Below, piece by piece: positions 1-10,041 of a DNA stretch of 64,000 bases. A program made the position numbers and the translations under genes. The notes beneath the pieces were generated by a model. The model was not told the DNA's origin. It worked only from the letters and a program-made list of their open reading frames with translations, and searched no databases. This DNA comes from Agromyces aurantiacus (GTDB lineage Bacteria > Actinomycetota > Actinomycetes > Actinomycetales > Microbacteriaceae). The stretch covers positions 2,294,001-2,358,000 of the forward strand of contig NZ_JAFBBW010000001.1 of assembly GCF_016907355.1 (NCBI RefSeq), in the 5' to 3' direction. Within the stretch, counting starts at the first letter, position 1, and each line of letters starts with the position of its first letter.

Positions 1-514
1 CGCGGGCGAGCGCCTCGCGCGTGCGCTCGACCAGCAGGCGCACCTCCTCGCTCGCGTCGCCGACCACGAACGTGTGGTTGAGGTCGCCGTGGAACCCGTC
101 GAGGTACGCCGTCACGTCGATGTTGACGAGGTCGCCCTCCTCGAGCGCGGTGTCGTCGGGGATGCCGTGGCAGATGACCTCGTTCACCGACGTGCACGAG
201 GACTTCGGGTAGCCGCGGTAGCCGAGTGTCGAGGGGTAGGCGCCGTGCGCGACCACGTACTCGTGCGCGATCCGATCGAGCTCGTCGGTCGTGACCCCGG
301 GACCGATCGCCTCCGCGGCCGCCTGGATCGCGCCGGCCGCGACGCGCCCGGCGGCGCGGATGCGCTCGACCTCGTCGGGGGAGTAGCGGTCGCCGCCGGT
401 GTTCGGCGTCGGCGCGGCGCGGCCCACGTACTCGGGCCGGGGGATCGCGGCGGGCACGGCATGCGTGGGCGACAGTCGGCCGGGGATCAGGCGGCCGGCG
501 GGGTCCTTGGGCAT
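1..514 (-). CDS. map: Type I methionine aminopeptidase, C-terminus cut by window edge
   Basis: Removes the initiator methionine from nascent proteins in the cytoplasm. About 171 codons are visible from the ATG at 514; the rest runs off the left edge. The proline-rich lead ([12 protein letters not shown]) is followed by the MetAP fold: the CHGIPDD loop with the substrate-positioning His, then NIDV and GDLNHTF, which carry the two Asp metal ligands; the later His/Glu ligands are beyond the window. The N-terminal extension of about 40 residues is typical of actinobacterial MetAPs. The start faces the ATG of the small gene at 526 across only 11 bp, and the -10-like TAGGCT lies 6 nt before the start, so the mRNA is probably leaderless. 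Family assignment is secure. Confidence 0.93.
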   Translation of the reverse strand, partial: MPKDPAGRLIPGRLSPTHAVPAAIPRPEYVGRAAPTPNTGGDRYSPDEVERIRAAGRVAAGAIQAAAEAIGPGVTTDELDRIAHEYVVAHGAYPSTLGYRGYPKSSCTSVNEVICHGIPDDTALEEGDLVNIDVTAYLDGFHGDLNHTFVVGDASEEVRLLVERTREALAR

Positions 515-528
515 AGGATCAGCCTATG
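512..528. promoter_or_regulatory. Palindrome holding two divergent leaderless start sites
   Basis: CATAGG-N5-CCTATG contains both start codons (CAT for map, ATG for the small gene). On the plus strand TAGGAT (514-519) is followed by 6 nt and ATG; on the minus strand TAGGCT (526-521) is followed by 6 nt and ATG. Each -10-like hexamer overlaps the start codon of the opposite gene, so the two promoters should exclude each other. That this drives leaderless mRNAs is inferred from the same spacing at many other starts here. Confidence 0.6.
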
Positions 529-711
529 TCGCGGGATGCCGAGCACCAGTTCTGGTACAACCTCACCACCGGCGCGGTCGAGGAGGGGATGGTCTCCCCG
601 GCCGTCGAGCGGGTCGGCCCGTTCGAGACGCGCGAGGAGGCCGAGCACGCCCTCGAGATCCTTCGCGCGAACAGCGCGAAGTGGGCCGAGGAGGAGGCCG
701 CCGAGGACTGA
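526..711 (+). CDS. Small SPOR-like protein
   Basis: A 61-residue acidic protein. It contains VGPFETREEAEHAL, which resembles the core of SPOR domains (peptidoglycan-binding repeats), and ends in a Glu/Ala-rich helix. It has no signal peptide or membrane segment, so if SPOR-related it would sit in the cytoplasm, unlike classical SPOR proteins. Short proteins annotated 'SPOR domain-containing' are widespread in actinobacteria, and their role is not known to me. The gene is divergent from map with only 11 bp between the starts and is probably leaderless. Coding status is well supported by GC-rich third positions and start context; the function is not. Confidence 0.75.
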   Translation: MSRDAEHQFWYNLTTGAVEEGMVSPAVERVGPFETREEAEHALEILRANSAKWAEEEAAED

Positions 712-746
712 GCCGCCGGCACGCGCGCACGCGCGCCGCCGCCTCG

Positions 747-1634
747 TCAGTAGGAGTGCTCCTCGGTCGGATAGGCGCCCGACGAGACATCCGCCCGCCA
801 GGCGTTCGCCGCCTCGCTGAGCACGCCCGCGAGGTTGGCGTACTGCTTCACGAACTTCGGGATGCGCCCGGTCGTCAGCCCGGCCCAGTCGGTCCACACG
901 AGCAGCTGGCCGTCGCAGTGCGGGCCGGCGCCGACCGAGATCGTGGGAATGTGCAGTCGCTCGGTGACCTGCCTCGCCGCGTCGGCCGGCACCATCTCGA
1001 GCACCACGGCGAACGCCCCGGCATCCTGCACCGCCTCGGCGTCGGCGAGCAGCTGCGTCACGCCCTCGCCGCGGCCCTGGATGATGTGACCGCCCAGCTG
1101 GTGCTCGCTCTGCGGGGTGTAGCCGATGTGCGCCATGACCGGGATGCCGGCGCCGACGATGCGCCGGATCTGCTTCTGGCTGCGTTCCCCGCCCTCGAGC
1201 TTGACCGCGTGGGCGCCGGTCTCCTTCATGAACCGGATGGCGGTGTGCAGCGCCTCGTCGGGGCCGTTCTCGTAGGAGCCGAACGGCATGTCGGCGACCA
1301 CGAACGCGCGCGACACCGCACCCGCGACGGCGCGCGTGAGCGGGATCAGCTCGTCGACCGTCACCGGCAGGGTCGTCTCGTAGCCGAGCACGTTGTTGCC
1401 GGCGGAGTCGCCGACGAGGAGGAAGTCGATGCCGGCCTCGTCGAAGATGCGCGCCGTGAGCTGGTCGTAGCTGGTCAGGCCCGTGATCTTGATGCCCTCG
1501 CGTTTGGCGTTCTGGAAGTGCCGGGTGCGCACGCGCTTGGGGCCGCCGGTCACCCGTGCGGCGCCGCCGTACGGGTTCTCGGTGACCGAGGTGTCGGCTG
1601 CGGACGCTGCGTCGCTGGATGCGTGGTCGGACAT
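747..1634 (-). CDS. panB: 3-methyl-2-oxobutanoate hydroxymethyltransferase
   Basis: First committed step of pantothenate synthesis: transfers hydroxymethyl from 5,10-methylene-tetrahydrofolate to 2-oxoisovalerate, giving ketopantoate. The protein has 295 residues, slightly long because of an acidic/Ala-rich N-terminal tail of about 30 residues. The TIM-barrel signatures are present: [15 protein letters not shown] (metal-binding Asp), the second metal Asp in DMPFGSY, KLEGGE (Glu) and [11 protein letters not shown] near the C-terminus. It is a single gene here with no panC beside it. The start is ATG at 1634, 6 nt behind a GAGGAT hexamer; it diverges from glnA2. Confident assignment. Confidence 0.95.
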   Translation of the reverse strand: MSDHASSDAASAADTSVTENPYGGAARVTGGPKRVRTRHFQNAKREGIKITGLTSYDQLTARIFDEAGIDFLLVGDSAGNNVLGYETTLPVTVDELIPLTRAVAGAVSRAFVVADMPFGSYENGPDEALHTAIRFMKETGAHAVKLEGGERSQKQIRRIVGAGIPVMAHIGYTPQSEHQLGGHIIQGRGEGVTQLLADAEAVQDAGAFAVVLEMVPADAARQVTERLHIPTISVGAGPHCDGQLLVWTDWAGLTTGRIPKFVKQYANLAGVLSEAANAWRADVSSGAYPTEEHSY

Positions 1635-1720
1635 GCCGTCATCCTCGCACAGCGCTCCGTCACCCGGCCGGGCGCGGCGGCGCGACCCAGTACGCTGAAG
1701 AGCATCGAGGAAGGGTGTGC

Positions 1721-3058
1721 ATGGACAAGCAGCGCGACTTCGTTCTCCGGACCATCGAAGAGCGAGGGGTCAAGTTCGTCAGGCTGTGGTTCACCGACGT
1801 GGTCGGCACACTGAAGTCGGTCGCGATCGCGCCCGCCGAGGTCGAGGGCGCGTTCACCGAGGGCATCGGGTTCGACGGCTCGGCGATCGAGGGGCTCAGC
1901 CGCACGTTCGAGTCCGACCTGCTCGCCTTCCCCGATCCGACCACCTTCCAGACCCTGCCGTGGCGCGGCGACGTCGATCCGACCGCCCGCATGTTCTGCG
2001 ACATCACGACGCCCGACGGCGAACCGGCCGTCGCCGATCCGCGCAACGTGCTCAAGCGCACGCTCGCGCGCGCCGCCGACCGCGGCTTCACCTTCTACAC
2101 GCACCCCGAGATCGAGTTCTACCTGCTGAAGTCGAGCAAGTACGGTCCCGAGGGGCCGCAGCCGGTCGATTCCGCGGGCTACTTCGACAACGTGCCGGGC
2201 GGCACCGCGCACGACTTCCGCCGCCGCTCGGTGCGCATGCTGGAGGACCTCGGCATCTCGGTCGAGTTCAGCCACCACGAGGCGGGTCCCGGCCAGAACG
2301 AGATCGACCTGCGGTACGCCGATGCCCTGACGACGGCCGACAACATCATGACCTTCCGCACCGTGGTGAAGGAGGTCGCGATCGAGCAGGGCGTCTACGC
2401 GACGTTCATGCCGAAGCCCTTCTCGCACTACCCGGGTTCGGGCATGCACACCCACCTGTCGCTCTTCGAGGGCGACGCCAACGCGTTCTACGAGCCCGGC
2501 GCGCAGTACCAGCTCTCGAAGATCGGCCGCCAGTTCATCGCCGGCCTGCTCCGCCACGCGAACGAGATCTCGGCCGTGACCAACCAGTTCGTCAACTCGT
2601 ACAAGCGCCTCTGGGGCGGCGACGAGGCGCCGAGCTTCATCTGCTGGGGCCACAACAACCGGTCGGCGCTCGTGCGCGTGCCGCTGTACAAGCCCAACAA
2701 GGGTCAGAGCGCGCGCGTCGAGTACCGCGCGATCGACTCCGCCGCCAACCCGTACCTCGCGTTCTCGCTGCTGCTGGCCGCCGGCATGAAGGGCATCGAG
2801 GAGGGCTACGAGCTCCCGCCCGAGGCCGAGGACGACGTGTGGGCGCTCACCGACAGCGAGCGTCGCGCGCTCGGGTACCGTCCGTTGCCCGCGAGCCTCG
2901 ACCACGCGATCGAGTACATGGAGGAGTCCGAGCTCGTGGCCGACACGCTCGGCGAGCACGTGTACAACTACGTGCTGGCCAACAAGCGCGCCGAGTGGCG
3001 CGACTACCGCACGCAGGTCACGCCGTTCGAGTTGCAGCGCAACCTCGAGATCCTCTGA
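1721..3058 (+). CDS. glnA2: Glutamine synthetase, type I-alpha (GlnA2-like)
   Basis: ATP-dependent ligase of the glutamine synthetase I superfamily, 445 residues. The N-terminal beta-grasp domain ([19 protein letters not shown]) and the catalytic domain ([45 protein letters not shown]) are complete. It is shorter than GlnA1 and lacks the NLYDLPPEE-type adenylylation loop; the matching position reads [13 protein letters not shown]. This is the GlnA2 form known next to glnE in mycobacteria and streptomycetes, often of minor or alternative role. The ATG at 1721 is preceded by GAGGAAGGG, and upstream GTG/ATG codons are rejected because that ribosome-binding site fits this start. The glnE gene follows after 13 bp, so the two form an operon. 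Confidence 0.93.
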   Translation: MDKQRDFVLRTIEERGVKFVRLWFTDVVGTLKSVAIAPAEVEGAFTEGIGFDGSAIEGLSRTFESDLLAFPDPTTFQTLPWRGDVDPTARMFCDITTPDGEPAVADPRNVLKRTLARAADRGFTFYTHPEIEFYLLKSSKYGPEGPQPVDSAGYFDNVPGGTAHDFRRRSVRMLEDLGISVEFSHHEAGPGQNEIDLRYADALTTADNIMTFRTVVKEVAIEQGVYATFMPKPFSHYPGSGMHTHLSLFEGDANAFYEPGAQYQLSKIGRQFIAGLLRHANEISAVTNQFVNSYKRLWGGDEAPSFICWGHNNRSALVRVPLYKPNKGQSARVEYRAIDSAANPYLAFSLLLAAGMKGIEEGYELPPEAEDDVWALTDSERRALGYRPLPASLDHAIEYMEESELVADTLGEHVYNYVLANKRAEWRDYRTQVTPFELQRNLEIL

Positions 3059-3071
3059 CGAGCGCGGGCGG

Positions 3072-6000
3072 ATGACGCGGCAGGTCCCCATGCTGGGCGC
3101 CCTCGCGCGCGCGGGGTTCGACGACCTCGACCGGGCGGCGTCGGGGCTCGGCGAGCTCGCGGACGACGCGGGGCTCGCTCCCGAGACCCTGCTCGAGGGC
3201 TTCGCCGCGGCGGCCGACCCCGACCAGGCCCTGGCCGAGCTGAGACGACTCGTCGAGCGCGCGCCTGATGCCGTCCGCGGCATCCTGCACGACCCGGCGT
3301 CGCTCGATCGCGCCGCGCGCCTGCTCGGCGCCTCGCGGGGCCTCGCGGAGTTCCTCCTGCGCAACCTCGACGAGCTCGCGCTGCTACGCGAGGAGCCCGT
3401 GTCGCCGCGCTCGGCCGAGGCGATGGCCGCCGAGCTGCTCGAGGTCGTGACCTCGGTCGAGGCCCCCGCGGCCACGCTCGCCGACGTGGGTGCACGGGCC
3501 CTGCGCGTGCGCTATCGACGCCTGCTCGCCGGCATCGCCCTGTGGGACCTGACCAGCCACGACGCCGTCGCCGCGGTCGACACGGTCGCCGCCGGCCTCG
3601 CCGATCTCGCCGGTGCCGCGCTCGATGCGGCGCTCGAGCTCGCCCGGCGCGTCGTCGGCCGCGTCGAGGGCGAACCAGCGGGGCCCGGGCGCTTCCCGGC
3701 CGCCGAGGTCGCCGCGACGCGACTGGCGATCATCGGCATGGGCAAGGCCGGTGCGCGCGAGCTGAACTACGTCAGCGACGTCGACGTGATCTTCGTCGCC
3801 GAGTCGGCCGACGAGGTGGTCGCCTCCACGGCGCGCTCGCTCGACATCGCGACGCGGCTCGCGATGTCGACCATGCGCCTGATCGGGGAGCCCGGGATCG
3901 AGCCGCCGCTCTGGGAGGTCGACCCCAACCTGCGCCCCGAGGGGAAGGACGGCGCGCTCGTCCGCACGCTCGACTCGCACCTGCAGTACTACGACCGATG
4001 GGCCAAGAGCTGGGAGTTCCAGGCCCTGCTGAAGGCCCGCCCGCTCGCGGGCGACGCCGACCTCGGCGACCGGTACGCGGCGGGCGTCGCGCCCAAGGTG
4101 TGGGCGAGCTCGTCGCGCGAGGGCTTCGTCGAGTCGGTCCAGCGCATGCGCGAGCGCGTCACCGAGCACATCCCCGCCGACGAGGTCGACGTGCAGTTGA
4201 AGCTCGGGCCGGGCGGACTGCGCGACATCGAGTTCACCGTTCAGCTGCTCCAGCTCGTGCACGGCGCGACCGACTCGGCGATCCGCCAGGCCGGCACCCT
4301 GCCGGCACTGGCCTCGCTCGCCGAGCACGGATACGTCGGACGGGAGGAGTCCGCGGAGTTCTCGCGCGACTACCGGATCCTGCGCGTGCTCGAGCACCGG
4401 CTCCAGCTCGCCCGCCTCCGTCGCACGCACCTCATGCCGCGAGACGAGGCCGCGACGCGGGTCCTCGCGCGCGCCTCGGGGCTCGGCCGGAGCGCCGACG
4501 AGCTCACCGCCGTCTGGCAGTCGACCCGCCGCCGGGTCCGTGGCCTGCACGAGCGCCTGTTCTACCGCCCGCTCCTGTCGGCGGTGGCCGCGCTGCCCGC
4601 CGAAGGCCTCGAGCTCACGAGCGAGCAGGCCGAGGCACGTCTCGCGGCGATCGGCTTCCGCGACCCTCGCGGCGCGCTCGCGCACATCGGCGCGCTCACC
4701 GCCGGGGTCTCGCGTCGCGCGACCATCCAGCGCCACCTCATGCCCGTGCTCATCTCGTGGTTCGCCGAGGGCACCGACCCCGACTACGGCCTGCTCGCGT
4801 TCCGCCGGATCAGCGACACGCTCGGCACGACGCACTGGTACCTCCGGCTGCTGCGCGACTCCTCCGACGCCGCCCTGCGCCTCACGCGCGTGCTCTCGGG
4901 CTCGCGGTTCGCGGGCGAACTGCTCGAGCGGATCCCCGAGGCGGTCGCGTGGCTCGAAGACCTCGAGGAGCTGCGGCCGCGGCCGCTGGCCGCACTGCGC
5001 GACGAGAGCTCCGCGGTGCTCTCGCGCCATGCCGAGCTCGACCCGGCCGCCAAGGTCCTGCGCGCGATGCGGCGTCGCGAGGTGCTCCGGCTCGCCTTGG
5101 CCTCGATGCTCGACGGGTGCACCATCGAGGAGCTCGGCCACGGGCTGAGCGACGTCACCGAGGCCCACATCGACGGCCTCGTGCGCGCCATCCGCCGCGA
5201 GCCCGACGGCATCGAGTTCGCGGTGATCGGCATGGGCCGGTTCGGCGGGCGCGAGCTCGGCATCGGCTCCGACGCCGACATCCTGTACGTCTACCGACCG
5301 GCCGGGGCCGAACCGGATGCCGCGCACTCGCGCGCGCTCAAGGTCGTCTCCGAGCTCGTCCGCGTGAGCGAGGATGCGCGCCTGCCGTTCGAGCTCGACG
5401 CGGGCCTGCGCCCCGAGGGGCGCAACGGCGTGATCGTCCGCTCGCTCGACGCGTATCGCGCCTACTACGCCCGCTGGTCGCTCACCTGGGAGGCGCAGGC
5501 GCTGCTCCGTGCGAGGGGCGTCGCCGGCGACGCCGCGCTCGTCGGGGACTTCACCGAGCTGGCCGACGGGGTCCGCTACCCGGAGGCGATCGCCGAACGC
5601 GAGGTGCGCGAGGTCAAGCGCATCAAGGCGAGAGTCGAGAACGAGCGACTGCCGCAGGGCGCCGACCCGACCCGTCACCTCAAGCTCGGGCGCGGGTCGC
5701 TCAGCGACGTCGAATGGTTCGTGCAGCTCGTCCAGCTCGAGCACGCCGCCCGCGTGCCGGCGCTCCGCACCGCATCGACGCTCGACGCGCTGGCCGCGTC
5801 GGTGGCGGCCGGGCTGATCGACGCGCAGGATGCCGAGACGCTGCGGTCGGCGTGGATCTTCGCCTCGCGGGCCCGATCGGCGCTCACGCTCTGGCTCGAC
5901 AAGACCACCGACGTGCTGCCGGTCGAGCGCACCCAGCTCGAGGGCGTGGCGCGGATCATGGGCTACCCGCCCGGGTCGGCGACCAGGCTGGAGGACGACT

Positions 6001-6086
6001 ACCTGCAGGTCACGCGCCGCGCCCGCGCCGTCTTCGAGCGCGGCTTCTACGGCGTCGAGCCCAAGCGCGAGCCCACCACGGGCTGA
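3072..6086 (+). CDS. glnE: Bifunctional glutamine synthetase adenylyltransferase/deadenylase
   Basis: Adds AMP to, and removes it from, a tyrosine of type I-beta glutamine synthetase in response to nitrogen state. The 1004 residues show the family's two-headed layout: an N-terminal nucleotidyltransferase (GMGKAGARELNYVSDVDVIF, from about residue 223) classically used for deadenylylation, and a second one (GMGRFGGRELGIGSDADILY, from about residue 720) for adenylylation, each followed by a helical GlnE linker (KLGPGGLRDIEF and KLGRGSLSDVEW). Both Asp-x-Asp metal pairs are intact, so both activities are expected. It lies 13 bp behind glnA2 and is convergent with its presumed target glnA1, separated by a strong terminator. 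Its length matches actinobacterial GlnE. Confidence 0.95.
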   Translation: MTRQVPMLGALARAGFDDLDRAASGLGELADDAGLAPETLLEGFAAAADPDQALAELRRLVERAPDAVRGILHDPASLDRAARLLGASRGLAEFLLRNLDELALLREEPVSPRSAEAMAAELLEVVTSVEAPAATLADVGARALRVRYRRLLAGIALWDLTSHDAVAAVDTVAAGLADLAGAALDAALELARRVVGRVEGEPAGPGRFPAAEVAATRLAIIGMGKAGARELNYVSDVDVIFVAESADEVVASTARSLDIATRLAMSTMRLIGEPGIEPPLWEVDPNLRPEGKDGALVRTLDSHLQYYDRWAKSWEFQALLKARPLAGDADLGDRYAAGVAPKVWASSSREGFVESVQRMRERVTEHIPADEVDVQLKLGPGGLRDIEFTVQLLQLVHGATDSAIRQAGTLPALASLAEHGYVGREESAEFSRDYRILRVLEHRLQLARLRRTHLMPRDEAATRVLARASGLGRSADELTAVWQSTRRRVRGLHERLFYRPLLSAVAALPAEGLELTSEQAEARLAAIGFRDPRGALAHIGALTAGVSRRATIQRHLMPVLISWFAEGTDPDYGLLAFRRISDTLGTTHWYLRLLRDSSDAALRLTRVLSGSRFAGELLERIPEAVAWLEDLEELRPRPLAALRDESSAVLSRHAELDPAAKVLRAMRRREVLRLALASMLDGCTIEELGHGLSDVTEAHIDGLVRAIRREPDGIEFAVIGMGRFGGRELGIGSDADILYVYRPAGAEPDAAHSRALKVVSELVRVSEDARLPFELDAGLRPEGRNGVIVRSLDAYRAYYARWSLTWEAQALLRARGVAGDAALVGDFTELADGVRYPEAIAEREVREVKRIKARVENERLPQGADPTRHLKLGRGSLSDVEWFVQLVQLEHAARVPALRTASTLDALAASVAAGLIDAQDAETLRSAWIFASRARSALTLWLDKTTDVLPVERTQLEGVARIMGYPPGSATRLEDDYLQVTRRARAVFERGFYGVEPKREPTTG

Positions 6087-6137
6087 GGCCCGCGGCATCC
6101 GGAGCCCGCGCCGCCGACCCCCTGCCCGGACATGACA

Positions 6138-6171
6138 CGAGGCCCGTGCCGCAGATGCGGCACGGGCCTCG
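6138..6171. terminator. Bidirectional terminator between glnE and glnA1
   Basis: A perfect 15-bp GC-rich inverted repeat (6138-6152 and 6157-6171) with the loop AGAT sits between the convergent glnE and glnA1 genes. No long T-tract follows, as is usual in high-GC actinobacteria. Confidence 0.85.
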
Positions 6172-6197
6172 GCTCTCCCTGGGGGAGGGGAGAGGGA

Positions 6198-7622
<1,425 letters not shown>

Positions 7623-7695
7623 GTGACGAGGCTCCAAGGGCGGGTAGAAGGCGAGGACGCAGTCGTTCGACCGCATGCGACGCTACGCGGGCGGA

Positions 7696-7733
7696 GTTTC
7701 CCTGCCGTGACGCGAATGTTTCGACCGTGTTAC
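7696..7733 (-). promoter_or_regulatory. Two tandem GlnR-type boxes upstream of glnA1
   Basis: Read on the minus strand, GTAAC-N6-GAAAC (7733-7718) is followed by 6 nt and GTCAC-N6-GAAAC (7711-7696). Both fit the actinobacterial GlnR site gTnAc-N6-GaAAc exactly, and the 22-bp register between repeats places them on the same helix face, as described for Streptomyces glnA and amtB promoters. The boxes lie 74-111 nt before the glnA1 start. Binding by GlnR is inferred; no glnR gene is in the window. Confidence 0.82.
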
Positions 7734-7749
7734 GCCATCGGCCACTCGG

Positions 7750-7755
7750 TAGAAT
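7750..7755 (+). promoter_or_regulatory. -10 element of leaderless RDD gene
   Basis: TAGAAT ends 6 nt before the GTG start at 7762, placing the expected transcription start on the start codon itself. Confidence 0.5.
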
Positions 7756-7761
7756 CGACCG

Positions 7762-8193
7762 GTGCCAGAACCCGCCCCCGCCTCCGGTGAGATCCAGCCC
7801 AGCCGCTATCCGGGGGAGCGCCTCGGACTGCCCGAGGAGGGGCACGGCTCCGTCGGCCGCGTCGGCCGCCGGATCGCAGCGCTGTTCGCGGACTGGGCCA
7901 TCGCGAACGTGATCGCCCTGCTCGCGGGTCCGTACGCGTCGCCTGCGCAGTCCTGGACGACCCTCGGCGTCTTCGCGCTCATGCAGGTGCTGTTCATCCC
8001 GACCATCGGCGGCAGCATCGGCCACCGACTGCTCGGCATGCGCGTCGTCCCCGTGCGCGGCGGATGGGTCGGCCCCTGGCGCCCCGTGGTCCGGACGCTG
8101 CTGCTCGTCATCGTCGTGCCGGCGCTCGTGTGGGACTCCGACCAGCGCGGCTTCCACGACAAGGTCGCGGGCACCGTCCTCATCCGGGCCTGA
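7762..8193 (+). CDS. RDD family membrane protein
   Basis: A 143-residue integral membrane protein. The RDD domain spans nearly all of it: RRIAALFADWAIANVIALL opens the first membrane segment, followed by two more hydrophobic stretches (about residues 65-85, VFALMQVLFIPTIGGSIGHR, and 105-122, TLLLVIVVPALVWD) and the closing RGFHDKVAGTVLI. Transport functions are proposed for some RDD proteins, but none can be assigned here. The GTG start at 7762 lies 6 nt behind TAGAAT (7750-7755), so the mRNA is probably leaderless. It diverges from glnA1 and is convergent with the DUF4191 gene. This gene has been seen next to glnA1 in other actinobacteria, which may only be conserved order. Confidence 0.88.
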   Translation: MPEPAPASGEIQPSRYPGERLGLPEEGHGSVGRVGRRIAALFADWAIANVIALLAGPYASPAQSWTTLGVFALMQVLFIPTIGGSIGHRLLGMRVVPVRGGWVGPWRPVVRTLLLVIVVPALVWDSDQRGFHDKVAGTVLIRA

Positions 8194-8198
8194 CACGA

Positions 8199-8233
8199 CC
8201 GCGGCATCCGCTCGTGGTGAACGGATGCCGCGG
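8199..8233. terminator. Bidirectional hairpin between RDD gene and DUF4191 gene
   Basis: A perfect 12-bp inverted repeat (8199-8210 and 8222-8233) with an 11-nt loop lies between two convergent genes. Confidence 0.75.
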
Positions 8234-8256
8234 GGAGTCGGTCGCGAGAGCGCGGG

Positions 8257-8979
8257 TCAGCGCATCTTGCCGCGCTGCGGGCGCACGCGCATGGGGTCGA
8301 TGCCCTTCGGGATGGGCAGCGGCGCCTGGAGCGAGTTCAGGCGGTTCGTCACCGCCAGCACCTCGGGCTTCGTGAGCGCGCGCTTGGTCTTGCGCAGCGT
8401 CGCCGGGAGGCGGTGCAGTTCGACGGAGCCCTCCTCGTGGCCGACCGAGAGGGTCGTCACGGGCACGTTCGGGAGCACGCGCGTCACCTTGCGCTTCTCG
8501 TCCTCGAGCATGCGCTCCGTGCGCGATCGCGGGCCCTCGCTGATGAGCACGACGCCGCCGCGGCCGACCGCGCGGTAGACCGCATCCTGCGTCTTGCCGT
8601 TGACGGCGACGGGCATCTCGTTGCCGACCCATCCGCCGCGCAGGCCGCTGCGCAGCACCGCTCCGACCGCGCCGGGCTGGCCGTCGATCTGCGAGTACGC
8701 CGCGCGCTCGGCACGTCGGCCCAGGATCACGAGCGCCACGAGCAGGCCCGCGAGCACGCCCGCGATGATCCACAGCGCGATGGTGAACCCGTTGCCCTCG
8801 CTGAGCCAGAGCGCGAGCCCGAGGCCCACGAGCACGGGAAGCAGGAAGCCGAGGAGCATGAGCCACTGGGCGCTCGAGTCGTAGCGGCGGGTCATCTGGA
8901 AGACCTGCCACATCTGCTTCATGCGGCCGGGCTCCTTCGGGGGCTTGGGGGCGGACCCGGCGTCCTTGGTTCGTGCCAT
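8257..8979 (-). CDS. DUF4191 family membrane protein
   Basis: A 240-residue protein of the actinobacterial family DUF4191. A basic, Pro-rich N-terminus is followed by two adjacent membrane segments (about residues 41-61 and 67-87) and a cytoplasmic domain with AVYRAVGRGGVVLISEGP and VPVTTLSVGHEEGSV. The gene commonly lies next to lipA in actinobacteria, as here, but its function is unknown to me. The ATG at 8979 is preferred to an upstream frame extension because TATCCT sits exactly 6 nt upstream, giving a leaderless mRNA. A hairpin separates it from lipA. Confidence 0.85.
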   Translation of the reverse strand: MARTKDAGSAPKPPKEPGRMKQMWQVFQMTRRYDSSAQWLMLLGFLLPVLVGLGLALWLSEGNGFTIALWIIAGVLAGLLVALVILGRRAERAAYSQIDGQPGAVGAVLRSGLRGGWVGNEMPVAVNGKTQDAVYRAVGRGGVVLISEGPRSRTERMLEDEKRKVTRVLPNVPVTTLSVGHEEGSVELHRLPATLRKTKRALTKPEVLAVTNRLNSLQAPLPIPKGIDPMRVRPQRGKMR

Positions 8980-8985
8980 GCGACA

Positions 8986-8991
8986 AGGATA
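8986..8991 (-). promoter_or_regulatory. -10 element of leaderless DUF4191 gene
   Basis: TATCCT on the minus strand ends 6 nt before the ATG at 8979, which helps to fix that start. Confidence 0.5.
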
Positions 8992-9003
8992 CCGGCGGCG
9001 GGG

Positions 9004-9039
9004 GTGCCGTCCGACCGCGATGGGACGGTCGGACGGCAC
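9004..9039. terminator. Hairpin after lipA
   Basis: A perfect 14-bp inverted repeat (9004-9017 and 9026-9039), loop of 8 nt, directly follows the lipA stop in the direction of transcription and precedes the DUF4191 promoter. Confidence 0.75.
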
Positions 9040-9051
9040 GCCTCCCGCACA

Positions 9052-10041
9052 TCAGCCGACGGCCTGCGCGAACCCGAGCGACGCGTCGGCGAGGTGGGCG
9101 AGCTCGGGCGGCAGTTCGCGCCCCTTCGCGTGCATCGACTGCGCCCAGAGCCGGCCGGCGCGGTACGAGGAGCGCACGAGCGGGCCGGCGAGCACGCCGA
9201 GGAATCCGATCTCCTCGGCCTCGGCCTTGAGCTCCACGAATTCCTCGGGGCGCACCCACCGGGCGACCGGGAGGTGCCGCGGGCTCGGGCGCAGGTACTG
9301 CGTGATCGTGATGATGTCGGTGCCCGCGTCGTGCAGGTCGCGGAGCGCCTGCGAGATCTCCTCGCGCTCCTCGCCCATGCCGAGGATCAGGTTCGACTTG
9401 GTGATCAGTCCGGCGTCGCGCCCCTGCGTGATGACGTCGAGCGAACGCTCGTATCGGAACGCAGGGCGGATGCGCTTGAAGATCCGCGGGACCGTCTCGA
9501 CGTTGTGCGCGAACACCTCCGGCTCCGCCGAGAAGACCTCGCCCAGCAGGTCGGGCTTACCCGAGAAGTCGGGGACGAGGATCTCGACACCCGTGCCGGG
9601 GGACTGCGCGTGGATCTGCCGGATCGTCTCGGCGTAGAGCCACGCGCCCTCGTCGGGCAGGTCGTCGCGGGCGACGCCGGTGACCGTCGAGTAGCGCAGC
9701 TGCATGCGCACCACCGACTCGGCGACCCGGCGCGGTTCGTCGGCGTCGTAGTCGGCGGGCTTGCCCGTGTCGATCTGGCAGAAGTCGCATCGCCGCGTGC
9801 ACTGCGACCCGCCGATGAGGAACGTCGCCTCGCGGTCCTCCCAGCACTCGTAGATGTTCGGGCAGCCGGCCTCCTGGCAGACGGTGTGCAGCTCCTCGGA
9901 CTTCACGAGCTGTTGGAGCTGGCGGTACTCCGGCCCCATCCTGGCGCGGGTCTTGATCCACTCGGGCTTGCGCTCGATGGGGGTCTGGGCGTTGCGGACC
10001 TCGAGGCGCAGCATGCGCCGGCCGCCGGGCTCGGCACTCAC
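9052..10041 (-). CDS. lipA: Lipoyl synthase
   Basis: Radical-SAM enzyme that inserts two sulfurs into octanoylated E2/GcvH proteins to make the lipoyl cofactor. 329 residues from the GTG at 10041, or 320 from the ATG at 10014 (MLRLEVRN); the GTG is preferred because it overlaps the lipB stop as GTGA, suggesting translational coupling. Both clusters are visible: the auxiliary one ([12 protein letters not shown]) and the radical-[11 protein letters not shown]; the auxiliary-cluster Ser is in RSSYRAG near the C-terminus. It is the second gene of a lipBA operon. Its likely substrates include SucB, encoded 2.3 kb away. Confidence 0.96.
   Translation of the reverse strand: MSAEPGGRRMLRLEVRNAQTPIERKPEWIKTRARMGPEYRQLQQLVKSEELHTVCQEAGCPNIYECWEDREATFLIGGSQCTRRCDFCQIDTGKPADYDADEPRRVAESVVRMQLRYSTVTGVARDDLPDEGAWLYAETIRQIHAQSPGTGVEILVPDFSGKPDLLGEVFSAEPEVFAHNVETVPRIFKRIRPAFRYERSLDVITQGRDAGLITKSNLILGMGEEREEISQALRDLHDAGTDIITITQYLRPSPRHLPVARWVRPEEFVELKAEAEEIGFLGVLAGPLVRSSYRAGRLWAQSMHAKGRELPPELAHLADASLGFAQAVG

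Noticed and set aside
1721..3058. glnA2 as a recent duplicate of glnA1
   Set aside because: The two belong to different GSI classes (alpha and beta), with and without the adenylylation loop, so the split is ancient.
3384..6098. A 904-codon minus-strand frame
   Set aside because: Complete antisense overlap with glnE, low-complexity translation and no start context.
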